A stretch of DNA of 64,000 nt from Actinomycetota bacterium (lineage in GTDB: Bacteria > Actinomycetota > Actinomycetes > S36-B12 > UBA10799): positions 1 through 64,000 of the forward strand of contig JACJWU010000001.1 of assembly GCA_020636995.1 (NCBI GenBank), in the 5' to 3' direction. This document shows, piece by piece, positions 25,497 to 33,994 of the stretch. The stretch's first letter is position 1. Each line of letters starts with the position of its first letter. The notes under the pieces were generated by a model. It was not told the origin of the DNA. It worked only from the letters and a program-made list of their open reading frames with translations, and ran no database searches. The position numbers and the translations under genes are program-made.

Positions 25497-26780
25497 TCAG
25501 GTGACGCGACTGGTGGGATCAACCTCGCGGTAGGCGCCCGACTCCACCAGCGCCCGCAGTCGGTCGAGCCCGTCCCACACCTCGGTGTAGCTGGTGGGCA
25601 GCGGCGAGATCGCCAGGCGAATGCTGTCCGGGGCCCGGTAGTCGGGGATCGTCCTGGTCAGCACCCGCATGGCTGCCGCGATCTGCTTGGCCTCGGGATG
25701 GCCGATCGTGACGTGACCGCCGCGCTGATGTGGATCTCGCGGGCTGAGCAGGGAGAAGCCGAGCGGCGCGAGCCACGCGTCGTACAGGGCGATCATGAGC
25801 TCGGTACCCCGTTGCGCCTTCTCACCTATCGCGGACATGCCCGCCTGCTCGATCATCCCGAAAGCGACCTGCACGGCACGCAGTCCGAGGATCGGGGGAG
25901 TGGCGATCTGGAAGCGCCGGATGCCGTCCGCGGGGTCGAAGACAGGCCCCATCGCGAACTGCTCGCGGTTGGCGAACCAACCCTGAACGGGTACGCGAAG
26001 CTCGGCCTGTCGTGAGGCGTTGACGTAGAGCCAAGCCGGAGCTCCGGGACCGGAGTTGCCGTACTTGTAGGTGCAGCCGACCGCCAGGTCCACACCCCAC
26101 TCGTCGAATCGCAGGTCGATGCTGCCGACGGCATGGGAGGCGTCCCAGACCGTCAGCGCACCATGACTGCGAGCCAGTGCGGTGAGGGCCGCAACGTCTT
26201 GGCGTGCGCCGGAGCGGTACTGCACGACCTGCAGTGCCACCAGTGCGGTGTCGTCATCGATGTGCTTGGCGAGTTCGTCAGGGCTGATGCGTTCGTCGTC
26301 GGACGAGGTGGGAACACCGCCCGTCCCGTCGTTGTCGAGGATCACCAGATCCAGATCCATCGACCGGGCGATCCCGGCAAGGATGTACCGGTCTGTCGGG
26401 AAGTTCGCTGCGTCGATGATGACCCGGCGGCGGCCGGGCCGGGCCGCAACGGCGGCTACACACAACTGGTAGAAGTTCACCGACGTCGTGTCCTGGACGA
26501 GGACCTGACCAGGCGCTGCACCGAGGGCGGCGCGACCCAGCAGGTCGCCGGTGGTCTGGGCCTCGTCGATCCAGTGTGACCACCCGTCGACGAGCTCATC
26601 GCCCCACTCTTCGGTCAACAGCTCGTTGATGGCCGGCGCGGTGGCATGCGGCAGCCGGCCCAGCGAGTTCCCGTCGAGGTAGCAGACCTCCGGATCGCCG
26701 ACGTGGAACCGGTTGCGGTAGTCGGCCAGCGGGTCTGCGGCGTCGAGGGCCTGCGCCGCTTCGCGTGCCGTGGGCTGCAT
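25497..26780 (-). CDS. kynU: Kynureninase-like PLP hydrolase
   Basis: 427 aa. Kynureninase cleaves kynurenine to anthranilate and alanine. Family features: YLDGNSLGRLPHAT, the phosphate-binding VQDTTSVNFYQL, VVQYRSGARQDV, WDASHAVGSIDL (PLP aspartate), the PLP lysine in TYKYGNSGPGAPAW, and a late RLAISPLPTSYTEVWDGLDRL. Start ATG 26780 lies 2 nt past the stop of the polyamine-binding protein gene, so the two are co-translated. No tryptophan 2,3-dioxygenase or kynurenine formamidase is nearby, so the true substrate may differ. Confidence 0.87.
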   Translation of the reverse strand: MQPTAREAAQALDAADPLADYRNRFHVGDPEVCYLDGNSLGRLPHATAPAINELLTEEWGDELVDGWSHWIDEAQTTGDLLGRAALGAAPGQVLVQDTTSVNFYQLCVAAVAARPGRRRVIIDAANFPTDRYILAGIARSMDLDLVILDNDGTGGVPTSSDDERISPDELAKHIDDDTALVALQVVQYRSGARQDVAALTALARSHGALTVWDASHAVGSIDLRFDEWGVDLAVGCTYKYGNSGPGAPAWLYVNASRQAELRVPVQGWFANREQFAMGPVFDPADGIRRFQIATPPILGLRAVQVAFGMIEQAGMSAIGEKAQRGTELMIALYDAWLAPLGFSLLSPRDPHQRGGHVTIGHPEAKQIAAAMRVLTRTIPDYRAPDSIRLAISPLPTSYTEVWDGLDRLRALVESGAYREVDPTSRVT

Positions 26781-26782
26781 TC

Positions 26783-27931
26783 TCAGGCCTGCACCACGCG
26801 GCCGAACGCCTCGGTGTACTCCCGCTCCTCCTCGGGCGTGAAGTCGCGGAACACCTGGGCTTGCGACAGCAGTTTCTCGGTGGGGAAGATCCATTCGCTC
26901 TTGGCCAGTGCTGGTTCGGTCTTCGCAAGGATCTCCTGCGCCCCTTTCACCGGGCACATGTAGTTCACCCACGCCGCCACCTTGGCAGCGACCTCGGGCC
27001 GGTAGTAGTAGTTGATCAGCGCCTCGGCGCCGGCCTTGTTCGTCGCGGTGGACGGGATGAAGAAGTTGTCCGACCACAAGGTGCCGCCGGTGTCGGGTAG
27101 CGCGAACTCCCACTTGTCGCCCTCTTCGGCGTTGATCTGGAAGATGTCCCCGGACCAGCCGATCGCGGCCCAAGCCTGCTCGTTGATCAGGTCCTCCTTG
27201 TAGGAGTTGCCCTTGACCTGCTTGATCTGGCCCGAGTCCACTTGCTCTTCCACGACGGCCAGCGCGTTCATGAACTGCTCGGCGGTGAAGGGTTTGTCGA
27301 TGTCGACGCCCTGGGCGAGCATCACTAGTCCCACAGTGTCCTGCACCTCGGACAACACCACGACCTTGCCTTTGAGCTCCGGGGCCCACAGGTCGTCGAC
27401 GCTGCGCAGGCCGTTGGGTACGCGCTCCTTGTTCCAGGCCAGACCGCCGAAACCGGACTGGTAGGTCAAGGAGTACACACGTCCAGGGTCGAAAGCGACG
27501 TTCTCGAGTTCTGGCAGGAGGTTCTTGGCGTTCGGGATGTTGGCCTTGTCCAGCGGAGCCGCCCAGCCCTTCGCGATCCACTGCGCGATGAGCGAATCCG
27601 AAGGGGTCACCAGGTCGTAGCCGATGTCCATCCCGCGGGCCAACTGCGGGGCGACCTTGCCGTTGAAGCTCACGTTGTCGTCGATGTCCTCGCGGTATTC
27701 GACGGTGTAACCGGTCTCCTCCTCGAAGGCCTCCAGCGTGGGGAAACTGCGGGTCTTGCGGTTGTAGTCGAGGTACAACGTCCAGTTGGCCCACGTGATG
27801 GTGTCATCGTTGGGGTCCTGGCTCGCGGTCTGTCCGGTCTCTCCCGGCGCGCCCTGTGTCCCGCAGCCGGCGAGTGCCGCGGACGCCGCCAATGCGCCCA
27901 GGAGTCGGCGACGGCTCAGTTCTTTGCCCAT
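26783..27931 (-). CDS. Polyamine-type ABC transporter substrate-binding lipoprotein (second copy)
   Basis: 382 aa. The N-terminus has a twin-arginine-like and lipobox signal (RRRLLGALAASAALAGC), so it is exported and lipid-anchored at Cys. The mature part is a PotD/PotF-type spermidine/putrescine-binding protein: ITWANWTLYLDY, GYTVEYREDIDDNVSFNGKV, GYDLVTPSDSLIAQW. It is closely similar over its whole length to the binding protein at 33995-35188, with long identical runs such as SYKEDLINEQAWAAIGWSGD. It has its own leaderless promoter (TACGCT at 27938-27943, 6 nt from the ATG) and is followed by kynU rather than permease genes. Confidence 0.92.
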   Translation of the reverse strand: MGKELSRRRLLGALAASAALAGCGTQGAPGETGQTASQDPNDDTITWANWTLYLDYNRKTRSFPTLEAFEEETGYTVEYREDIDDNVSFNGKVAPQLARGMDIGYDLVTPSDSLIAQWIAKGWAAPLDKANIPNAKNLLPELENVAFDPGRVYSLTYQSGFGGLAWNKERVPNGLRSVDDLWAPELKGKVVVLSEVQDTVGLVMLAQGVDIDKPFTAEQFMNALAVVEEQVDSGQIKQVKGNSYKEDLINEQAWAAIGWSGDIFQINAEEGDKWEFALPDTGGTLWSDNFFIPSTATNKAGAEALINYYYRPEVAAKVAAWVNYMCPVKGAQEILAKTEPALAKSEWIFPTEKLLSQAQVFRDFTPEEEREYTEAFGRVVQA

Positions 27932-27937
27932 GGGTTC

Positions 27938-27943
27938 AGCGTA
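27938..27943 (-). promoter_or_regulatory. TACGCT -10 box, leaderless promoter of the second binding protein
   Basis: On the minus strand TACGCT ends 6 nt before ATG 27931. This makes the binding protein-kynU pair a unit separate from the pot operon. Confidence 0.6.
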
Positions 27944-27978
27944 TGACGGTCCTCGGCGTGGGTCGGCGCACGCGGCCG

Positions 27979-28098
27979 CGATTGTTACGTTGTTGCCACC
28001 TGGCAGGGCTCAGTGTCACGTTGTTGCTGGATTCTGCGCGTGTGAACCAGCAACAACGTGACAACCGCGTCGAGGAGCCGACAACAACGTCACAATCG
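27979..28098. repeat. Nested palindromes carrying four copies of TGTnACGTTGTTG
   Basis: The inner inverted repeat is perfect over 17 bp (TGTCACGTTGTTGCTGG at 28014-28030, complement at 28047-28063, 16-nt loop). The outer one is 17 bp with one mismatch (27979-27995 and 28082-28098). All four arms share one core. It lies between the mmsA terminator and the leaderless promoter of the second binding protein. The same core recurs around the IS30 element at 58426 and 59787. Confidence 0.85.
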
Positions 28099-28126
28099 TC
28101 GTGCCGGGCGGACGTTCCGGCACGAC
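28098..28126 (-). terminator. Hairpin directly after mmsA
   Basis: GTCGTGCCGG (28098-28107) and its complement (28117-28126) form a 10-bp stem with a 9-nt loop, 7 nt past the mmsA stop on the minus strand. Confidence 0.55.
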
Positions 28127-28133
28127 AGCCGAA

Positions 28134-29633
28134 TCAGGCGTTGGTCGGGAATCCCAGGTTGATCCCACCGTGGGCGGGGTCCGGCCAGCGACTGGTCACG
28201 ACCTTGCCCCTGGTGAAGAAGTGGAAACCCTCCACGCCGTGCGCGTGGGTGTCGCCGAACAGCGATGCCTTCCAGCCACCGAACGAGTAGTAGGCCATGG
28301 GCACCGGGATCGGGACGTTGATCCCGATCATGCCGACCTTGACCTCGTTCTGGAACTTCCGCGCCGCGCCGCCGTCGCAGGTGAAGATGGCGGTGCCGTT
28401 GCCATAGGGGTGGGAGTTGATCAACTCCATGCCCTCCTCGTAGGAGGCGACGCGCACCACAGACAAGACAGGCCCGAAGATCTCATCGGTGTAGATGCTC
28501 ATGTCCGTGGTGACGTTGTCGAAAAGCGTCGGTCCCAGCCAGAACCCGCCCGGCTCGCCGTCGGGCTGGACCTGGCGGCCGTCCACCACCAGCGTCGCAC
28601 CTTCCGACACGCCTGCATCGACGTAGCCCGCAACCTTGTCCCGGTGGACCTTGGTCACCAGCGGCCCCATGTCGCAGCCGCGGCGGCCGTCACCGGTACG
28701 AAGAGTGGCCATGCGGGTCTCGACGGCCTTGATCAGGTCGTCGGCGATCGGCTCGACCGCCACGACGACCGAGATGGCCATGCAGCGCTCGCCGGCGGAG
28801 CCGTAGCCGGCGTTGATGGCCGAGTCGGCGGTGAGTTCCAGGTCAGCGTCCGGGAGCACCAGCATGTGGTTCTTCGCTCCGCCGAGGGCCTGTACACGCT
28901 TGCCGTGGGCGGTGCCCGTCTCGTAGACGTATTGGGCGATCGGAGTGGATCCCACGAATGAGATCGAAGCGACGTCCGGGTGGGTCAGCAGGGCGTCGAC
29001 CGCCACCTTGTCGCCGTGCACGACGTTGAACACGCCGTCGGGCAGCCCTGCCTGCTTCCACAGGTCCGCCACGTACATGGCCGCGCTCGGGTCCTTCTCA
29101 CTGGGCTTGAGGACCACAGTGTTGCCGGCGGCGATCGCGATGGGGAAGAACCACATCGGGACCATGGCCGGGAAGTTGAACGGGGAGATGATCCCCACCA
29201 CGCCCAGCGGCTGGCGCAGGCTGTAGACGTCGACCCCGGTAGAGACCTGTTCCGAGTAGGAGCCCTTCAGTAGGTGGGCGTTGCCGCACGCGAATTCCAC
29301 GACCTCTTGGCCACGGCTGACCTCGCCGAGCGCATCTGCGAGGACCTTGCCGTGTTCGTCGGTGATGATCGCAGCGAGTTCTTCCTTGTTCGCGTTCAGC
29401 AGCTCGCGGAACTTGAACAGGATCTCCATTCGCTTGGTCAGCGTGGAACGGCCCCAGGTCTCGGACGCGGTCTTGGCCGCGGCCACGGCGGCGTTCATGT
29501 CGTCACCGGTCGCGAAGTCCACCGTCTTGGTGATCTCGCCGGTGGCGGGGTCGTAGACGTCACCGTGTCGTTGCGCGGTGCCGTCCCAGAGGCGACCGTC
29601 GATCCAGTGCGTGATGCGTTCGGTCGTTGCCAT
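28134..29633 (-). CDS. mmsA: CoA-acylating methylmalonate-semialdehyde dehydrogenase
   Basis: Oxidises malonate or methylmalonate semialdehyde with NAD(+) and CoA to acetyl- or propionyl-CoA. 499 aa. Aldehyde dehydrogenase fold with MmsA features: ISPFNFPAMVPMWFFP, FVGSTPIAQYVYETG, the catalytic cysteine in GYGSAGERCMAISV, and the C-terminal SFGGWKASLFGDTHAHG (all MmsA-type). AGGAGA lies 7 nt before ATG 29633. It ends the pot-puuB gene run and probably takes the semialdehyde made when beta-alanine-type amines are transaminated. Confidence 0.94.
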   Translation of the reverse strand: MATTERITHWIDGRLWDGTAQRHGDVYDPATGEITKTVDFATGDDMNAAVAAAKTASETWGRSTLTKRMEILFKFRELLNANKEELAAIITDEHGKVLADALGEVSRGQEVVEFACGNAHLLKGSYSEQVSTGVDVYSLRQPLGVVGIISPFNFPAMVPMWFFPIAIAAGNTVVLKPSEKDPSAAMYVADLWKQAGLPDGVFNVVHGDKVAVDALLTHPDVASISFVGSTPIAQYVYETGTAHGKRVQALGGAKNHMLVLPDADLELTADSAINAGYGSAGERCMAISVVVAVEPIADDLIKAVETRMATLRTGDGRRGCDMGPLVTKVHRDKVAGYVDAGVSEGATLVVDGRQVQPDGEPGGFWLGPTLFDNVTTDMSIYTDEIFGPVLSVVRVASYEEGMELINSHPYGNGTAIFTCDGGAARKFQNEVKVGMIGINVPIPVPMAYYSFGGWKASLFGDTHAHGVEGFHFFTRGKVVTSRWPDPAHGGINLGFPTNA

Positions 29634-29653
29634 GGTTATCTCTCCTGTGTTGT

Positions 29654-29669
29654 CCGGCCGGTCGGCCGG
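29654..29669. repeat. Short perfect palindrome between puuB and mmsA
   Basis: CCGGCCG-GT-CGGCCGG sits in the 40-bp gap 5' of mmsA. It could be an mRNA-processing or partial-termination hairpin; nothing else supports a role. Confidence 0.3.
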
Positions 29670-29673
29670 TGGT

Positions 29674-31089
29674 CTAACTGTCGAACCCGAGACCGAGCCG
29701 GTCCAGCGTGCGCAACCAGAGGTCGCGCTGGCCGTCCTGTTCGTCGGCCTTGGCCAGCGAGCGTCGGGTCATGTCGATGACCAATTGTCTCGCAGGCTCA
29801 GGCGGGAACGGAAGGGGCTTGCTGCGAACCATCTTCAGGGCCGTCCGATCCGTCCGCTCCTTGAACAGCCCGTCGAGCAAGGTGTCCGCGCCGAACCGGG
29901 ACGCGCCCACGCCGAGGCCGGTGAAACCGATGACATAGCCGACGCGGCCGGAATAGGCCGAGCCCCAGAACGCGCTGAACCGTGAGCAGGTGTCGATGGC
30001 GCCGGCCCAGGCGTACTCGATGGGGACGTCCGCGACCTGCGGAAAGGTGTCATGCAGGTGTTGCACCAGCCGGGCGGTGAGTTCGTCGTCACGTTCGAGG
30101 TGGGACCCCGGTCGTTCACCGGCCGCGTACACCGCGTCGTAGCCGCCGAACAGGATCCGGTCGTCGTCGGTGAGCCGGTAGTAGTGGAACTGGTTGCCGG
30201 AATCCCCGATGCCCTGGCGTTGCTCCCATCCGATGGCGGCGCGGACATCCGCAGGCAGTGGGGCGGTCATGACGACGTGGTCGAAGACCGGCACGACGAA
30301 CAGGTTCAGTCGCTTGAGCAGGGGAGCGTGGGCGGCCGTCGTCAGCGCGACCTTCGGGGTTTCGACCCGGCCGCCGAACGTACGCACCGTCATGCCCGCC
30401 GCCGATGGCTGTAGTGCTTCGACCCCCGAGTTCTCGTGGATCCGGACACCGAGCTGCTCGGCCGCCCGGGCGAGTCCCCAGGACAGCCGGGCCGGGTCGA
30501 CGATTCCGACCTCCGGGTCGTGGATGGCGCCGAAGTACGTGGGGGAGTGCACCTCGGCCTGCGTTCGTTCGGCGTTCCAGAGGGACAGCTCGACGCCGTG
30601 GTCCGTCGCCATTCGCACGTGATCGGCCGCGTGCTCGAGTTGGTAGGGCTCGGTGACGACCTGCAGTTCGCCGGAGCGCCGGTATCCGCAGTCGATCCCG
30701 AACTCCTCGATCGTCTGCTCGATGCCTCGAAGGTTCGCGACCCCCATCGCGTTCAGCGTCGCGAACTCGTCGGGCCAGCGTTCGATCCCGTTCAGATGGC
30801 CATGTGTGATCGAGGCCGCCACGAAACCGCCGTTGCGACCCGACGCGGCGTTCGCGATGCGCCCGCCCTCCAGCAGGATCACGTCGAGGTCCGGACGGCG
30901 TTGCTTGGCGCGCAGAGCGGTCCACAGCCCGGACAGGCCCGCGCCGACCACGACCAGGTCGGCGGTTGTCTGCCCTTCCAGCGGTGGGCGCGGTTCCGGA
31001 CGAGCCGGCTGTGCGAGCCAGTACGGCGTATGCCGGGCGTCCTTGAGCGCGGCGCGGGCCCGCTGCCCGGCAGTCTGGGCAAAGGGCAT
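29674..31089 (-). CDS. puuB: Gamma-glutamylputrescine oxidase-like FAD enzyme
   Basis: 471 aa, DAO family. FAD motif ADLVVVGAGLSGLWTALRA near residue 44, then LLEGGRIANAASGRNGGFV, a substrate domain, and the C-terminal VIGFTGLGVGASRFGADTL closure. Typical of PuuB/OrdL, which oxidise putrescine or gamma-glutamylputrescine to an aldehyde with H2O2 release. The start overlaps the potC stop (TGATG). Its place directly behind potABC and in front of mmsA, with patD at the head of the run, supports a polyamine substrate. Whether substrates are gamma-glutamylated first is open, since no puuA gene lies in the island. Confidence 0.87.
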   Translation of the reverse strand: MPFAQTAGQRARAALKDARHTPYWLAQPARPEPRPPLEGQTTADLVVVGAGLSGLWTALRAKQRRPDLDVILLEGGRIANAASGRNGGFVAASITHGHLNGIERWPDEFATLNAMGVANLRGIEQTIEEFGIDCGYRRSGELQVVTEPYQLEHAADHVRMATDHGVELSLWNAERTQAEVHSPTYFGAIHDPEVGIVDPARLSWGLARAAEQLGVRIHENSGVEALQPSAAGMTVRTFGGRVETPKVALTTAAHAPLLKRLNLFVVPVFDHVVMTAPLPADVRAAIGWEQRQGIGDSGNQFHYYRLTDDDRILFGGYDAVYAAGERPGSHLERDDELTARLVQHLHDTFPQVADVPIEYAWAGAIDTCSRFSAFWGSAYSGRVGYVIGFTGLGVGASRFGADTLLDGLFKERTDRTALKMVRSKPLPFPPEPARQLVIDMTRRSLAKADEQDGQRDLWLRTLDRLGLGFDS

Positions 31090-31919
31090 CAGACTTCCTT
31101 GCGTCGCCGACCTGCGAACTGGGAGATCAGGACGATGGCCAGCGCGATGAAGAACATCGCCGATGCGATCACGTTCGCCTGCGGCGGGATGCCTCGGGTG
31201 GCCGAGACGTACACGAACTTCGGGAAGGTCGTGAACTGCCCGGAGTTGAAGTTCGTGATGATGAAGTCGTCGAACGACAGCGAGAACGCCAGCAACCCTG
31301 CCGCCGCGATACCGGGTGCCACCAGCGGCAGGGTGATCCGCCGGAAGGCCTCTCTCTCACTGGCGTAGAGGTCCATCGCCGCCTGCTCCAGGCGGGGGTC
31401 CAGGCTGGCCAGACGCGCCTTCACGGTCACCACGACGAAACTGATGCAGAACATGATGTGCGCGAGCACCACGGTGGTGAAGCCCAGGGGCACGAACAGG
31501 TTCAGGAACAGCGCCAGCAGCGAGGAACCGAGCACGACCTCCGGGGTCGCCATCGGCAGGAAGATCAGCAGGTTCGTGGTCGACCGACCCCGGAACCGGT
31601 AGCGGACCAGTGAGAAAGCGATCAGAGTTCCCAAGATGGTCGAGACCACCGTGACGATCAAACCGACGACCAGGGAGTTCACCACCGAGGGGCAGACCTC
31701 AGGTGCACCACAGGGGTTGAGCCAGTTGTCCCACGTGAAGCTGTTCCACACGATGTTCGTGCGACCGGCATCGTTGAACGAGAAGGCGAACGTGTATGCC
31801 ACCGGCAGCAGCAGGTACACGAACGCGATGACGGCGTAGATGCGCAGCGCGTTGTCGCCCACCCATGTGCGGAGCCGGTGGGTCAATGGGGCCTTGGGGG
31901 CCGCGGTCGCCTGACTCAT
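31089..31919 (-). CDS. potC: Polyamine ABC transporter permease PotC
   Basis: 276 aa inner-membrane permease with six hydrophobic helices, the first near residues 27-50. The EAA loop that contacts the ATPase is EQAAMDLYASEREAFRRITL...PG (near 190-212), and the conserved LSFDDFIITNF typical of PotC/PotI follows. The start overlaps the potB stop by 4 nt and its own stop overlaps the puuB start, so the whole run is translationally chained. Confidence 0.94.
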   Translation of the reverse strand: MSQATAAPKAPLTHRLRTWVGDNALRIYAVIAFVYLLLPVAYTFAFSFNDAGRTNIVWNSFTWDNWLNPCGAPEVCPSVVNSLVVGLIVTVVSTILGTLIAFSLVRYRFRGRSTTNLLIFLPMATPEVVLGSSLLALFLNLFVPLGFTTVVLAHIMFCISFVVVTVKARLASLDPRLEQAAMDLYASEREAFRRITLPLVAPGIAAAGLLAFSLSFDDFIITNFNSGQFTTFPKFVYVSATRGIPPQANVIASAMFFIALAIVLISQFAGRRRKEV

Positions 31920-32833
31920 ACCAGGTCCTCCGTTCCCACGCGGCGGATATAGACCAGCACCATGGTCAGGATGCAGGCCATCAGGATGAATGAGAGCACG
32001 GCAGCTGTCGGGTAGTCGTTGACGCTGAGGAACGTGTACTCGATGCGGTTACCGATCATGGTGTTCGAAGGTCGGCCCAGCAGTGCGGCGTTCACGTAGT
32101 CACCGGCGGCGGGGATGAAGGTGAGCAGCGTGCCCGCCACGACTCCGGGCATCGACAACGGCCACGTGACCTTCCGGAATCCGGTGAACGGCTTGGCGTA
32201 CAGGTCGCCGGAGGCTTCGATCAGTCGGGGATCGACGCGTTCCAGACTCGCGTAGATCGGCAATGTCATGAAGGGCAGGAAGTTGTAGGTGATACCAGCG
32301 ATCACTGCGACTGCGGAGGGGTACACACCGGCGGTCTCACCCACGAGTCCCACCGAACGCAGGACGGCCACGACGGGACCCTCGTCAGCGAGGATCTGGC
32401 GCCACGCGATCGTCCGCAGAATGAACGACACGAAGAACGGCGCGATGACCAGGACGAGTAGCAGGTTGCGGAACTTGCCGGACTTGAAGGCGATCGCGTA
32501 GGCGAGCGGATAGCCGATGGCCAGCGCCAGCAGGGTCGCGATTCCTGAGTACACGAACGAGCGGAACAGCGGTATGTAGTAGGTGCTGTCGCTGAGCGTG
32601 TCCCAGTAGTTGGCGAAGTTGAAGGTCTGCTGGAACTCGCCCACCTGACCGCCGGGGACCGGGGTCTGCAGACTCGTCAGGAACAGCGAGACGATCGGCA
32701 CCACGAAGAAGATCGCCAACCACAGCATGCCGGGCAGCATCAGCAGGTAGGGAACCCACTTGCCCTTGCGCTTCGGCTCGTTCGGTTGGTGCTCTTCCTG
32801 CAGGGTGTCGCCGATGGCGGCCGCGATCGACAT
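31916..32833 (-). CDS. potB: Polyamine ABC transporter permease PotB
   Basis: 305 aa permease. A hydrophilic 25-residue N-terminus is followed by six membrane helices (first: WVPYLLMLPGMLWLAIFFVV). The EAA region reads IEASGDLYAKPFTGFRKVTWPLSMPG near 200-225 and is preceded by ITYNFLPFMTLPIYASL, a PotB/PotH hallmark. The start codon shares a base with the potA stop (TGATG), giving tight stoichiometric coupling of ATPase and permease. Confidence 0.94.
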   Translation of the reverse strand: MSIAAAIGDTLQEEHQPNEPKRKGKWVPYLLMLPGMLWLAIFFVVPIVSLFLTSLQTPVPGGQVGEFQQTFNFANYWDTLSDSTYYIPLFRSFVYSGIATLLALAIGYPLAYAIAFKSGKFRNLLLVLVIAPFFVSFILRTIAWRQILADEGPVVAVLRSVGLVGETAGVYPSAVAVIAGITYNFLPFMTLPIYASLERVDPRLIEASGDLYAKPFTGFRKVTWPLSMPGVVAGTLLTFIPAAGDYVNAALLGRPSNTMIGNRIEYTFLSVNDYPTAAVLSFILMACILTMVLVYIRRVGTEDLV

Positions 32834-33990
32834 CAGACGTTCTTTTCCACACCGGCGTTGATGTCATCGTGTCCGCTGAGCACGAAGCCGTGGATCGGCA
32901 GCCACGACAACCTGACATCCTCACCTTGGGGGACCAGGTTGTGCACGTCGAGGTTCTGCGCGAAGACGTTGATGGTGTCACCGCCGTGCGTCGTCACCTC
33001 GTACTGTGTGCTGACGCCGAGGAAGCTCGCGCTCGTGACCCTGCCGTCGACGAAGTTGCCGTCGGCGGGTGGCGGTGCGGCGTCCTCGAGTCGTGCGATC
33101 GAGATCTTCTCGGGCCGTACGCCGACCAGCACCTCGGTGCCCGGGTCGGTCACCACCCGGTCTGAGACGCGCGCCTTCGGCATGACGAACCGGCCGTCGG
33201 AGTCCTCGAGGATGACGTCGTCCCCGCTCGTCTCCGCGACCTTCGCCGGGAACAGGTTCGACTGCCCCAGGAAGTTCGCGACGAACGCGGTGCGCGGAGA
33301 CTCGTACAACTCGGTCGGCGGGCCCATCTGCTCGATGATCCCCTCGTTCATCACCGCGACCGTGTCAGCCATGGTCATGGCCTCCTCCTGGTCGTGGGTG
33401 ACGTGGATGAAGGTCAGGCCCACTTCGGTCTGGATGCGCTTGAGCTCAAGTTGCATCTGGCGGCGCAGTTTGAGGTCGAGCGCGCCGAGCGGTTCATCGA
33501 GCAGCAGCACGGAAGGCCGGTTGACGATCGCGCGGGCCAACGCCACTCGCTGCTGCTGGCCACCGGACAACTGCAGCGGCTTGCGTTTGGCGACCTGCGA
33601 CAGCTGGATCAAGTCCAGCGCCTCGTCCACCTGCTGCTTGGCATCCTTGATCCCGCGGCGCTTCAGCCCGAAGGCGACGTTCTCGAAGATATCCATGTGC
33701 GGGAACAGGGCGTAGTTCTGGAAGACGGTGTTCACGGGACGGTTGTAGGGCTTGGCGTAGGTGATGTCCGCATCGCCGATCCGGATCCGGCCCGCCGTCG
33801 GATCCTCGAGTCCGGCGACCATCCGCAGTGTGGTGGTCTTTCCACACCCCGAAGGGCCGAGCAGGGCGAAGAACGAGCCCTGCGGTACCTGCAGCGACAG
33901 ATCGTTGACCGCCCTGAAGTCGCCGAACTGCTTGGTGATGTTCTCGAGGAACAGGTCGCCCTCGGCCTGAGTGATGTCCGCCTTCGCCAT
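32833..33990 (-). CDS. potA: Polyamine ABC transporter ATP-binding protein PotA
   Basis: 385 aa. Walker A GPSGCGKTTT near residue 49, Q-loop VFQNYALFPHM, signature LSGGQQQRVALARA, Walker B LLLDEPLGALD, and switch histidine in HVTHDQEEAMTMAD. A C-terminal TOBE-like regulatory domain follows from about residue 250 (VGVRPEKISI). The tandem LGALDLK and IEQMGPPTELYESP segments are typical of spermidine/putrescine importers. It lies 4 nt after the binding-protein gene. Confidence 0.95.
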   Translation of the reverse strand: MAKADITQAEGDLFLENITKQFGDFRAVNDLSLQVPQGSFFALLGPSGCGKTTTLRMVAGLEDPTAGRIRIGDADITYAKPYNRPVNTVFQNYALFPHMDIFENVAFGLKRRGIKDAKQQVDEALDLIQLSQVAKRKPLQLSGGQQQRVALARAIVNRPSVLLLDEPLGALDLKLRRQMQLELKRIQTEVGLTFIHVTHDQEEAMTMADTVAVMNEGIIEQMGPPTELYESPRTAFVANFLGQSNLFPAKVAETSGDDVILEDSDGRFVMPKARVSDRVVTDPGTEVLVGVRPEKISIARLEDAAPPPADGNFVDGRVTSASFLGVSTQYEVTTHGGDTINVFAQNLDVHNLVPQGEDVRLSWLPIHGFVLSGHDDINAGVEKNV

Positions 33991-33994
33991 CGTG

